NCBI GenBank assembly: GCA_964019425.1
Contig: OZ025803.1
Span: 62,001-126,000 of the forward strand
Direction: 5' to 3'
Source of the DNA: Flectonema sp. DT1601
Taxonomy: Eukaryota > Euglenozoa > Diplonemea > Diplonemida > Diplonemidae
DNA: 64,000 nt
Made by a program: the position numbers and the translations under genes. Under the pieces are notes generated by a model. That model had not been told where the DNA came from, made no database searches, and saw only the letters and a program-made list of their open reading frames with translations. This document shows, piece after piece, positions 51,334 to 61,945 of the stretch (position 1 is its first letter; each line of letters starts with the position of its first letter).

Positions 51334-51760
51334 CAATATCACAGCTTTCTCTGACGAAAACCAGCAATTTGCACTTGACGGAGGTAAGGCTACTTTGCTA
51401 CTGAACCACAAGCCCAAAATATCAGATAAGCTTCCCCTTACTAGAGCTGAGAAGAGCACTATTGGATCTACACCCCTTGACACAACCGCGGACAACAAGT
51501 TTGAAGAGATAGAGCACAGCCAGCATATCGATTCCCTGAAGAATAAACGAGCAAGAAAAGAAGCCCTCTTTGAAAGGTTAGACAGGGAGCACACCATCCA
51601 ACAACGAGCCTGCAAACGGAAAAGTGCCCCCGAGAAGCCTGTTAGAAAGAAGCGCAGCCAGTGCAGCTCTCTTACTCATGATCTCCGAAATTGTCCAGAT
51701 CGTCGTTCTGAATCCGAAAGCTCCGATTCAAGTAGCAGTGTAACTCCTCAAGAAACGTAA
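51334..51760 (+). other. Open frame of unknown nature next to inverted-repeat element
   Basis: About 140 codons are open after the right end of the element: NITAFSDENQQFALDGGK, a charged helix (KFEEIEHSQHIDSLKNKRARKEALFERL), a basic patch and a Ser-rich end, then TAA/TAG. No start codon lies outside the inverted repeat, so it is a fragment or a chance frame. The composition looks protein-like. Confidence 0.3.
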
Positions 51761-52199
51761 GTGTGTACAACATTATTAGTAAGTTAGTGTAGGTGCAGAA
51801 TGCACACGAATGATCAATATCAGTCCATCAGTCCTCTTAGCTTCGCTGCTTGTGCCAAAACTTACGTATTAATTTTGTCGTACAGTTTCTAAATACATCG
51901 GATGGGGATGGATCTACTTGCCCAGGATATGGAGTCCGACAGCCACGGAGAATAATGCATCTAATTGCAGAGGTTTGATATGTGAAGTAAACCTGCCCCC
52001 TGTGTGTGTACTGCATAACACAGTAATACAGTCAATTTCCCCTAAAAATTGCAGAATTTTTGAACTGGTGACAAGTAAAGTTGTATCCCAGACCCGGAAT
52101 TGAGTTTTCTAATATACAGAGTGGGCCAAAAAAGTGCTCAGACCAAGATTTAGAGGCCGGCCTACCCGTGGTACAAAATGGTACCCTACTTTTGGCATC
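51761..52199. other. Spacer before satellite array
   Basis: No gene or repeat recognised. Confidence 0.4.
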
Positions 52200-52601
52200 C
52201 TCTCATATAAAAAAAAAAAAAAAAAAAAACAATGTTATCATTGTTTTTTTATCGATCGACTATGTCGATCACTTTCCATTTTCCGTCCTGGTCAAGACGC
52301 TAAACTGAGTGTTTTTTCTTTAAAAAATAAATAAAAAGAATAAAAATAAAAAAGAATATAAATAAAAAAAAAGAATAAACAATGTTATCATTGTTTTCTT
52401 TTATCGCTCGACTATGTCGATTACCTTCTATTTTCCGTCCTGGTCAGGACGCTAAACTGATTGTTTTTTCTTTAAAAAATAAAGGGAAAACCCCTAATTC
52501 CACAAAAATAGTTTGCGAAATCGCCAACTCATCACAAAAATTTTAACCGCTCGAAACAACCCAACATGACGGGAGAAAAAAAAATTTTCAGAATTTTCTG
52601 A

Positions 52602-52673
52602 GCTCCAGTGATCTACTGGTTATGACCGCCTAATCATGACCCGGAGGTCTCGGGTTCGAACCCCGTGACATCC
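52602..52673 (+). pseudogene. tRNA-like sequence (CAT anticodon position), degenerate
   Basis: A 72-nt stretch with box A-like TGATCTACTGGT and a perfect box B GGTTCGAACCC, followed by a T6 run. At the position equivalent to a tRNA anticodon it reads CAT. The acceptor arms (GCTCCAG / TGACATC) do not pair and the anticodon stem is poor, so this is a pseudogene or the head of a tRNA-derived SINE, not a working tRNA. Confidence 0.6.
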
Positions 52674-53011
52674 TTTTTTCTCTTTTTCGTAATGACGGAA
52701 AATGTGACCAAAACATAGTCAAAGGGCGGATTGATCACCTACTGGTCGAGTTGAGACATATTCCCGTTGCAATAAATCACCAAGACCCCTCCCGTGTGAT
52801 CGATCACTTTAAAATGTTACTGTGCAGTTCACCAGTGAGACTAAGACCTCCAACCAAAATTCACCAGACTTCAAGTTCCAAATTAGGTAATTTTTGTCAG
52901 GCATATTCGAACCATCGACAACAGAAATTCTCACGTTAGTAAAAGCCTTTAGAAATGTGGCTTAACGATCCTCATCATCGATTTAGGTTCGTGACTCAGA
53001 AGCCTTCGTCA

Positions 53012-53347
53012 TGTGGCCCTCCTCCCAGCCAAACTCCCAACATGACTGGTGTCCCCAAACGAGGGGTCGAGCCGAAGCCCGTTTGTCGCCGGAATCGGAA
53101 AAGCCACGAGTCCGAAAGGACCCTAACCTCCGAAGAGGCAGCTGCCGTTCCCCCATCATTGGATAAGTAAAGCGACGATAAGAGTAGTGGTATTTCATTG
53201 TTGGTAAACCTCCCACCTTTAACTACACCCGACTAGAGTCAAAAACGCTGACAGTTTCAAGTCCGTTCCCTTGACTGCTGTTCGCCAGATAGTAGGTAGG
53301 GGCAGAAGGAATCTCATTGGTCCATTCATGCGCGTCTTTAATTAGAA

Positions 53348-53379
<32 letters not shown>

Positions 53380-53385
53380 CAGTTA
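53012..53385 (-). pseudogene. Large-subunit (28S) rRNA fragment with internal deletion
   Basis: Read on the minus strand it begins with the universally conserved ACTCTCTTAAGGTAGCCAAA, then ATGCCTCGTC, GACGCGCATGAATGG, CCTACCTACTATCTGGCGAA, CAAGGGAACGG, GACTCTAGTC, TGAAATACCACTACTCTTAT and GGGAGTTTGGCTGGG, in the order of eukaryotic 28S rRNA. The universal segment around AAGAAGACCCTGTTGAGC, expected between AACGG and GACTCTAG, is missing and replaced by about 20 nt of other sequence. That removes part of the peptidyl-transferase region, so this cannot serve as rRNA. It sits inside the satellite array. Similarity fades at about 53012. Confidence 0.85.
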
Positions 53386-54067
53386 TCCTGGTCAAGACGC
53401 TAAACTGATTGTTTTTTCTTTTAAAAAATAAATAAAAGATATAAAAAAAAAAAAAAAAAAAAGAATTAAACAATGTTATCATTGTTTTTTTTATCGATCG
53501 ACTTTGTCGATTACTGTCTACTTTCCGTCCTGGTCAGGACGCTAAACTGATTGTTTTTTCTTTAAAAAATAAATAAAAAGATAAAAAAAAAAAAAAAAAA
53601 AGGAATAAACAATGTTATCATTGTTTTTTTTATCGATCGACTATGTCGATTACTTTCTATTTTCCGTCCTGGTCAGGACGCTAAACTGATTGTTTTTTCT
53701 TTAAAAATAAATAAAAAGTTAAAAAAAAAAAAAAAAAAAGGATTAAACAATGTTATCATTGTTTTTTTTATCGATCGACTATGTCGATTACTTTCTATTT
53801 TCCGTCCTGGTCAAGACGCTAAACTGATTGTTTTTTCTTTAAAATAATTAAAAGGATTTAAAAAAAAAAAAAAAAAAAGAATAAACAATGTTATCATTGT
53901 TTTTTTTTATCGTTCGACTTTGTCGACTAATTTCTATTTTCCGTTTTTTTTTTCTTTAAAAAATAAATAAAAAGAATTTAAAATAAAAAAAAAAGAAGGG
54001 TAAAGGGGTCTTTCCTACACAAATAGTTTCAGAACTAACCATTCATTACAAAATCCAAAATGGCTGT

Positions 54068-54112
54068 AAACCGTCCAGTTCGATCCTGGGTGAGGGCATT
54101 TTTTTTTTTTCC
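54068..54112 (+). pseudogene. tRNA-like 3' half (T-arm plus T-run)
   Basis: TCCAG-TTCGATC-CTGGG forms a full 5-bp T-arm with one G-T pair and contains a box B-like GTTCGATCC; TGAGGGCA and a T11 run follow. No matching 5' half is visible. Confidence 0.45.
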
Positions 54113-54164
54113 CGATTTTTTTTTCAGGTTGGACTTTGTACGGGGAGGTTGGCTTTTATTAGTG

Positions 54165-54505
54165 GCTCCCCCCCCTTGGGGGGGGTTGGGGGGGGGGCTT
54201 GCGTCCCGCCAAGAATTTGGCGGACGCAAGCCCCCCTTGCACTCTTCCCCAGCTTAACATCCATTAGTAGCAAACTTGTTTTTTCAGGTTGGACTTTGTA
54301 CAGGGGAGGTTGGCTTTTATTAGTGGCTCCCCCCCCTTGGGGGGGGGTTGGGGGGGGGGCTTGCACTCTTCCCAGCTTAATATCCATTAGTAGCAAATTT
54401 GTTTTTTGAGGTTGGACTTTGTACAGGACAGGCAGACTTTGTACGGGAGAGGTTGGCTTTTATTAGTGGCTCCCCCCCCTTGGGGGGGGTTGGGGGGGGG
54501 GCAAG
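54165..54505 (+). repeat. Three G-run blocks with quadruplex potential
   Basis: Runs of 7-10 G separated by TT occur at about 54177-54199, 54339-54359 and 54481-54500, each preceded by 7-9 C. The C and G runs could pair as a hairpin, or the G runs could form G-quadruplexes. Confidence 0.7.
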
Positions 54506-54568
54506 CCCCCCCCTTGCACTATACCCCAGCTTAATACCTATTCTGGGTGAAAAAATCCGGTGAAAAAA

Positions 54569-54650
54569 AAATGACGTCGGTCGGGATTGAGCCTGGGCGT
54601 CGGGTATCCAAAGTCAGTGCTCCCTCCGCTGAACCACATCCGCTCTTAAA
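54569..54650 (-). pseudogene. tRNA-like sequence, degenerate (TTG at anticodon position)
   Basis: The minus strand reads a good box A (TGGTTCAGCGGAGGGAGCAC), then TGACTTTGGA with TTG at the anticodon position, then a box B-like GGCTCAATCCC and a T9 run. Anticodon and acceptor stems do not close. A tRNA pseudogene or SINE head. Confidence 0.5.
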
Positions 54651-56653
54651 GACAGGTGTGGGTCTCGATGCATCCTATATACAGTTTTTGGGTCCCCCAG
54701 CCATTTTGGATTTTGTAATGAATGGTTAGTTCTGAAACTATTTGTGTAGTAAACACTAGTTTGCCCAAAAAAGAATAAACAATGTTATCATTGTTTTTTT
54801 ATCGATCGACTATGTCGATCACTTTCTATTTTCCGTCCTGGTCAAGACGCTAAACTGATTTTTTTTTTTTTCAAAATTAATAAAAAAAAAAAAAAATAAA
54901 AAAAAAAGAATAAACAATGTTATCATTGTTTTTTTTTATCGTTCGACTTTGTTGACTAATTTCTATTTTCCGTTTTTTTTTCTTTTTAAAAAATAAATAA
55001 AAAGAATCTAAAAAAAAAAAAAAGGAATAAACAATGTTATCATTGTTTTTTTTTTATCGATCGACTATGTCGATTACTTTCTATTTTCCGTCCTGGTCAA
55101 GACGCTAAACTGATTGTTTTTTTTTTTCAAAATTAATAAAAAAGAATATAAAAAAAAACAAAAAAAAAAAAGAATAAACAATGTTATCATTGTTTTTTTT
55201 TTATCGTTCGACTTTGTCGACTAATTTTTATTTTCCGTTTTTTTTTTCTTTAAAAAATAAATAAAAAGAATTTAAAAAAAAAAAAAAAAAAAGAATAAAC
55301 AATGTTATCATTGTTTCTTTTATCGATCGACTATGTCGATCACTTTGTTTTTTATCGTTCGACTTTGTCGACTAATTTCTATTTTCCGTTTTTTTTTTTC
55401 TTTAAAAAATAAATAAAAAGAATTTAAAATAAAAAAAAAGAATAAACAATGTTATCATTGTTTTTTTATCGATCGACTATGTCGATCACTTTCTATTTTC
55501 CGTCCTGGTCAAGACGCTAAACTGATTGTTTTTTTTTTCAAAATTAATAAAAAAGAATATTAAAAAAAATACAAAAAAAAAAGAATAAACAATGTTATCA
55601 TTGTTTTTTTTTTATCGTTCGACTTTGTCGACTAATTTCTATTTTCCGTTTTTTTTCTTTAAAAAATAAATAAAAAGAATTTAAAATAAAAAAAAAAAGA
55701 ATAAACAATGTTATCATTGTTTTTTTTTATCGATCGACTATGTCGATTACTTTCTATTCTCCGTCCTGGTCAAGACGCTAAACTGATTGTTTTTTTTTTT
55801 CAAAATAAAAAAAAATATTAAAAAAAAAAAAATAAAAAAAAAGAATAAACAATGTTATCATTGTTTTTTTATCGATCGACTATGTCGATCACTTTCTATT
55901 TTCCGTCCTGGTCAAGACGCTAAACTGATTGTTTTTTTTTCAAAATTAATAAAAAAGAATATAAAAAAAAAAAAAAAAAAAAAAAAGAATAAACAATGTT
56001 ATCATTGTTTTTTTATCGATCGACTATGTCGATTACTTTCTATTTTCCGTCCTGGTCAAGACGCTAAACTGATTGTTTTTTTTTTCAAAATTAATAAAAA
56101 AGAATATAAAAAAAAAAAAAAAAAAAAAGAATAAACAATGTTATCATTGTTTTTTTTATTGTTCGACTTTGTTGACTAATTTCTATTTTCCGTTTTTTTT
56201 TTCTTTAAAAAATAAATAAAAAGAATTTAAAATAAAAAAAAAGAATAAACAATGTTATCATTGTTTTTTTATCGATCGACTATGTCGATCACTTTCTATT
56301 TTCCGTCCTGGTCAAGACGCTAAACTGATTGTTTTTTTTTCAAAATTAATAAAAAAGAATATAAAAAAATACAAAAAAAAGAATAAACAATGTTATCATT
56401 GTTTTTTTTTATCGTTCGACTTTGTCGACTAATTTCTATTTTCCGTTTTTTTTCTTTAAAAAATAAATAAAAAGAATTTAAAATAAAAAAAAAAAAGAAT
56501 AAACAATGTTATCATTGTTTTTTTATCGATCGACTATGTCGATTACTTTCTATTTTCCGTCCTGGTCAAGACGCTAAACTGATTGTTTTTTTTTCAAAAT
56601 TAATAAAAAAGATTATAAAAAAATACAAAAAAAAGAATAATCATTCTTTTAAA

Positions 56654-56803
56654 TTCATTTGAATATTATTCCTTGGTCAGCAACCATCATTGTCGCCCTT
56701 TGGGCCTGTTAAAAAAAATAAAAATAAAAAGAAAGTTTACATCGGGAATAGGGCAGGAGCCAAAAGCTCCCAGTCCGTTACTTCCCACTTTATCGAAATT
56801 CAT
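56654..56803 (+). repeat. ~150-bp structured dispersed block, copy 1
   Basis: From ATTCATTTGAATATTATTCC to CCACTTTATCGAAATTC. Contains GCCC-TTT-GGGC and GGAGC-CAAAA-GCTCC hairpins. Inserted between satellite units without the T-rich part seen in other copies. Confidence 0.75.
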
Positions 56804-57989
56804 AAACAATGTTATCATTGTTTTTTTTTATCGTTCGACTTTGTTGACTAATTTCTATTTTCCGTTTTTTTTTCTTTAAAAAATAAATAAAAAGAATTTA
56901 AAAAAAAAAAAAAAAAAAAGAATAAACAATGTTATCATTGTTTTTTTTATCGATCGACTATGTCGATTACTTTCTATTTTCCGTCCTGGTCAAGACGCTA
57001 AACTGATTGTTTTTTTTTCAAAATTAATAAAAAAGAATATAAAAAAATACAAAAAAAAGAATAAACAATGTTATCATTGTTTTTTTTTATCGTTCGACTT
57101 TGTCGACTAATTTCTATTTTCCGTTTTTTTTCTTTAAAAAATAAATAAAAAGAATTTAAAATAAAAAAAAAAAAGAATAAACAATGTTATCATTGTTTTT
57201 TTATCGATCGACTATGTCGATTACTTTCTATTTTCCGTCCTGGTCAAGACGCTAAACTGATTGTTTTTTTTTTCAAAATTAATAAAAAAGAATATAAAAA
57301 AAAATAAAAAAAAAAAGAATAAACAATGTTATCATTGTTTTTTTTTATCGTTCGACTTTGTTGACTAATTTCTATTTTCCATTTTTTTTCTTTTTAAAAA
57401 TAAATAAAAAGAATTAAAATAAAAAAAAAAAAGAATAAACAATGTTATCATTGTTTTTTTATCGATCGACTATGTCGATTACTTTCTATTTTCCGTCCTG
57501 GTCAGGACGCTAAACTGATTGTTTTTTCTTTAAAAATAAATAAAAAGAATTTAAAATAAAAAAAAAAAAGAATAAACAATGTTATCATTGTTTTTTTATC
57601 GATCGACTATGTCGATTACTTTCTATTTTCCGTCCTGGTCAGGACGCTAAACTGATTGTTTTTTCTTTAAAAATAAATAAAAAGAATAAAAAAAAAAAAA
57701 AAAAGGAATAAACAATGTTATCATTGTTTTTTTTTTATCGATCGACTATGTCGATTACTTACTATTTTCCGTCCTGGTCAAGACGCTAAACTGATTGTTT
57801 TTTCTTTAAAATAATTAAAAAGATTTAAAAAAAAAAAAAAAAAAAAAAAATGAATAAACAATGCTATCATTGTTTTTTTTTCTATCGATCAACTATGTCG
57901 ATTAATTTCTATTTTCCGTCCTGATCGAGACGCTAAACTGATTGTTTCCTTTTTTTAAATAATAAATAAGAAAAAAAAAAAAAAAAAAA

Positions 57990-58405
57990 AAAAAAAGAGC
58001 ATCTCCCTGCTATCCCTCATATCCCCACAATAATATTATACCTTTTCATTTTCTCTTTCCTTTTCTGATCTTTTTTTTTTTTCTTTTTTTTCCTTTTTCA
58101 TACAACGTTTTTTATTTATATATATATATTTTTTTTTTTTTTTTTTTTTCATGTTTGATTATTTCCTCTTCATTTTTTTTCTTCTTTTCTTTTCTTTCTT
58201 TTTTTTTTTTTTTCTCTGCCTCTCTCTTAATTCTGTTCGTTTCTTTGAAACGAAAATTCATTTGAATATTATTCCTTGGTCAGCAACCATCATTGTCGCC
58301 CTTTGGGCCTGTTAAAAAAAAATAAAAATAAAAAGAAAGTTTACATCGGGAATAGGGCAGGAGCCAAAAGCTCCCAGTCCGTTACTTCCCACTTTATCGA
58401 AATTC
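57990..58405 (+). repeat. Long dispersed repeat: T-rich part plus structured block, copy 2
   Basis: Begins GAGCATCTCCCTGCTATCCC, runs through long T/C tracts and a TA dinucleotide stretch, then GTTTCTTTGAAACGAAAATT and the ~150-bp structured block (58257-58405). TTTCTTTGAAA and TTTCG/CGAAA are further small inverted repeats. Confidence 0.8.
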
Positions 58406-58886
58406 AGCTATTTTCCGTCCTGGTCAAGACGCTAAACTGATTGTTTTTTCTTTAAAATAATAAGAAGGATTAAAAAAAAAAAAAAAAAAAAAAAAGAATA
58501 AACAATGTTATCATTGTTTTTTTATCGATCGACTATGTCGATCACTTTCTATTTTCCGTCCTGGTCAAGACGCTAAACTGACTGTTTTTTTTTTTTCAAA
58601 ATTAATAAAAAAAGAATATAAAAAAAAAAAAAAAAAAAGGAATAAACAATGTTATCATTGTTTTTTTTTTTATCGATCGACTATGTCGATTAATTTCTAT
58701 TTTCCGTCCTGGTCAAGACGCTAAACTGATTGTTTTTTCTTTAAAATAATTAAAAGGATTTAAAAAAAAAAAAAAAAAAAGAATAAACAATGTTATCATT
58801 GTTTTTTTTCTATCGATCGACTATGTCGATTAATTTCTATTTTCCGTCCTGATCGAGACGCTAAACTGATTGTTTCCTTTTTTTAA

Positions 58887-59050
58887 ATACTGTAAAGGGA
58901 AATATTCTTGCGGAGAAATATTCTTGCGGGGAAATATTCCCGCGGGGAAATATTCTCGCGGATTTGGAGATTTTTTTTCAAACTCGCGGGTTTTTCCCCA
59001 CAAGAATATTTCCCTGCCACAGGGGATTTGCGAAAGCCAGCCAGTTGAAT
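58887..59050. mobile_element. Palindromic short element, full copy
   Basis: Left arm CTGTAAAGGGAAATATTCTT then GCGG; right arm CCCCACAAGAATATTTCCCT then GCCACAG. Between them are four direct copies of GGGGAAATATTCTTGCG-type sequence. The arms pair into a long hairpin. It abuts an inverted copy of the structured repeat. Confidence 0.7.
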
Positions 59051-59239
59051 TTCGATAAAGTGGGAAGTAACGGACTGGGAGCTTTTGGCTCCTGCCCTAT
59101 TCCCGATGTAAACTTTCTTTTTATTTTTATTTTTTTTTAACAGGCCCAAAGGGCGACAATGATGGTTGCTGACCAAGGAATAATATTCAAATGAATTTTC
59201 GTTTCAAAGAAACGAACAGAATTAAGAGAGAGGCAGAGG

Positions 59240-59270
<31 letters not shown>

Positions 59271-59308
59271 GAAAAAAAAAAAATATGAAGAGGAAATAAT
59301 CAAACATG

Positions 59309-59340
<32 letters not shown>

Positions 59341-59480
59341 TAAAAAACGTTGTATGAAAAAGGAAAAAAAAGAAAAAAAAAGACCAGAAAAGGAAAGAGA
59401 AAATGAAAAGGTATAATATTATTGTGGGGATATGAGGGATAGCAGGGAGAAGCTCTTTTTTTTTTTTTTTTTTTCTTATT
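59048..59480 (-). repeat. Long dispersed repeat, inverted copy
   Basis: Reverse complement of the repeat at 57990-58405: GAATTTCGATAAAGTGGGAA... first, then the A/G-rich complement of the T-rich part, ending near GGGATAGCAGGGAGAAGCTC. The only copy in this orientation. Confidence 0.8.
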
Positions 59481-60626
59481 TATTCCTCCGACAATGCCGC
59501 AGAGTGAAGCTCTCGACCGCACGCCGACCAAGATTTTACGACAAGAGAGTCACGTTATCTCCGTTAAAAAAAAAAAAAAAAAAAGAATAAACAATGTTAT
59601 CATTGTTTTTTTTATCGATCGACTATGTCGATTACTTTCTATTTTCCGTCCTGGTCAAGACGCTAAACTGATTGTTTTTTTTTCAAAATAAAAAAAAATT
59701 TAAAAAAAAAAAATAAAAAAAAAAGAATAAACAATGTTATCATTGTTTTTTTTTCGTTCGACTTTGTTGACTAATTTCTATTTTCCGTTTTTTTTCTTTA
59801 AAAAATAAATAAAAAGAATTTAAAAAAAAAAAAAAAAAAAAAGAATAAACAATGTTATCATTGTTTTTTTTATCGATCGACTATGTCGATTACTTTCTAT
59901 TTTCCGTCCTGGTCAAGACGCTAAACTGATTGTTTTTTTTTCAAAATTAATAAAAAAGAATATAAAAAAATACAAAAAAAAGAATAAACAATGTTATCAT
60001 TGTTTTTTTTTATCGTTCGACTTTGTCGACTAATTTCTATTTTCCGTTTTTTTTCTTTAAAAAATAAATAAAAAGAATTTAAAAAAAAAAAAAAAAAAAG
60101 AATAAACAATGTTATCATTGTTTTTTTTATCGATCGACTATGTCGTTCGATCGACTATGTCGATTACTTTCTATTTTCCGTCCTGGTCAAGACGCTAAAC
60201 TGATTGTTTTTTTTTTCAAAATTAATAAAAAAGAATATAAAAAAAAAAAAAAAAAAAAAAGAATAAACAATGTTATCATTGTTTTTTTTATCGTTCGACT
60301 TTGTTGACTAATTTCTATTTTCCATTTTTTTTCTTTTTAAAAATAAATAAAAAGAATTAAATTAAAAAAAAAAAAAGAATAAACAATGTTATCATTGTTT
60401 TTTTTATCGATCGACTATGTCGATTACTTTCTATTTTCCGTCCTGGTCAGGACGCTAAACTGATTGTTTTTTCTTTAAAAATAAATAAAAAGAATAAAAA
60501 AAAAAAAAAAGGAATAAACAATGTTATCATTGTTTTTTTTTATCGATCGACTATGTCGATTACTTACTATTTTCCGTCCTGATCAAGACGCTAAACTGAT
60601 TGTTTTTTCTTTAAAATAATTAAAAA

Positions 60627-60664
<38 letters not shown>

Positions 60665-60807
60665 AATAAACAATGTTATCACTGTTTTTTTTTTTCTATC
60701 GATCGACTATGTCGATTAATTTCTATTTTCCGTCCTGATCGAGACGCTAAACTGATTGTTTCCTTTTTTTAAATAATAAATAAGAAAAAAAAAAAAAAAA
60801 AAAAAAA

Positions 60808-60994
60808 GAGCATCTCCCTGCTATCCCTCATATCCCCACAATAATATTATACCTTTTCATTTTCTCTTTCCTTTTCTGGTCTTTTTTTTTTTCTTTTTTT
60901 TCCTTTTTCATACAACGTTTTTTATTTATATATATATATTTTTTCTTTTTTTTTTTTTTCATGTTTGATTATTTCCTCTTCATTTTTTTCTTTC

Positions 60995-61025
<31 letters not shown>

Positions 61026-61218
61026 CTCTGCCTCTCTCTTAATTCTGTTCGTTTCTTTGAAACGAAAATTCATTTGAATATTATTCCTTGGTCAGCAACC
61101 ATCATTGTCGCCCTTTGGGCCTGTTAAAAAAAAATAAAAATAAAAAGAAAGTTTACATCGGGAATAGGGCAGGAGCCAAAAGCTCCCAGTCCGTTACTTC
61201 CCACTTTATCGAAATTCG
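60808..61218 (+). repeat. Long dispersed repeat, copy 4
   Basis: Same order as 57990-58405: GAGCATCTCCCTGCTATCCC, T-rich part, then the structured block ending ATCGAAATTC. Preceded by satellite units in the same order as copy 2, so a block of about 900 bp appears duplicated. Confidence 0.8.
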
Positions 61219-61676
61219 AGAATACACCTATTGCGAGACAATGGTCCGAGGGTAGAATTGACTTACTCGAGAACTACTGTCGAGCAGTAGATGACTCTCT
61301 CGAAACAAACGAGAAAGCGGCAGAGCTCTCAGAACAACTTCTGGATGCCCAACTTCGCCTCTCGGAGCTGAATCACCAACGGTGTACAACTCACGCAGAG
61401 CAGCTTGAGCAATCCATGATGTTAACGGGACTGGCGAGCGATTTAAATGCTCAACTCGCCTTGGCACGGTCTCAAATAGCGGCCCTGAAGTTCCAATTAG
61501 CTTCATGGGCAGAAGGTTTGAGTCCGCCAGACACAGAAGAACATGAGGAAAATGAAACTCCGCCGAGAAAGTCTGAGCGTTCAACTCTGAAAAAACGAAC
61601 CCCTCCATCAAGATATCGTTACAATCGAAGGAGATGTTCTGCTGATGACGTTCACGGTGACTCCACCCCCTTGTAA
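61219..61676 (+). CDS. Coiled-coil protein fragment of unknown origin
   Basis: A frame is open from the end of the dispersed repeat to a TAA at 61674-61676. It reads ENTPIARQWSEGRIDLLENY, then heptad-rich helices (ETNEKAAELSEQLLDAQLRL, LNAQLALARSQIAALKFQLA), an acidic Pro-rich linker (PPDTEEHEENETPPRKSE) and a basic end (YRYNRRRCSADDV). The only in-frame ATG is internal (61416), so the 5' end is missing or on another exon. Regular heptads and high GC compared with the surroundings favour a real coding remnant. Family not recognised. Confidence 0.45.
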
Positions 61677-61945
61677 TTCTCTTTTTCCTTACTTTCACAT
61701 CACTTTGTTTATTTAGTTTTTTAGCTTATTTATTATTTATTGTTCGTTTTTGTTTGTATTATTTTATCGATATGTTTATGTCCGTCAGATCATAACGTTA
61801 ATCAGGTTAATTGTTAATTGTTAATTATAAATGGTCTAAACCCCAATCCAAGTTCCCAAGGCTTGGCATAGATTTGAGTGACGCCTTACTGGCCTCCTCA
61901 TCCTCTATGAGTGGTGAGGGGGCCAGCAATGGTAGGCTTATTATT
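61677..61945. other. Non-satellite spacer
   Basis: Unique AT-rich sequence followed by a short GC-richer stretch (61840-61940) before satellite resumes at TTTTCCGTCCTGGTCAAGAC. No gene seen. Confidence 0.4.

Larger units (their letters stand above)
52490..53387. mobile_element. Composite insertion in satellite carrying tRNA-like and rRNA-derived sequence
   Basis: Satellite sequence stops after AAAAAATAAAGG and resumes with TCCTGGTCAAGACG. The insert begins CCACAAAAATAGTTTGCGAA, which resembles the CTACACAAATAGTTTCAGAA end of the inverted-repeat element at 54014. It contains the tRNA-like sequence and the LSU rRNA fragment listed below. Whether it moved as one unit is unknown. Confidence 0.45.
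54014..54755. mobile_element. Inverted-repeat element (~740 bp) in satellite, with three G-rich blocks
   Basis: The left end contains CTACACAAATAGTTTCAGAA continuing to AAAATCCAAAATGGCTG (about 50 bp); the right end (54699-54750) is its exact or near-exact reverse complement. The interior has three tandem ~130-bp copies of a block with TTGGACTTTGTACAG, GGTTGGCTTTTATTAGTGGC and a C8-TT-G8-TT-G9 segment, plus tRNA-like pieces near both ends. No coding sequence supported. Likely a non-autonomous transposon that captured tRNA-derived sequence. Confidence 0.7.

Noticed and set aside
55787-56134. 115-codon plus-strand frame in satellite
   Set aside because: A tandem Lys-rich frame created by A-runs and repeated satellite units (QCYHCFFIDRLCR repeats); not a gene.
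59187-59531. 114-codon minus-strand Phe-rich frame
   Set aside because: Product of the T-rich part of the dispersed repeat; low complexity.
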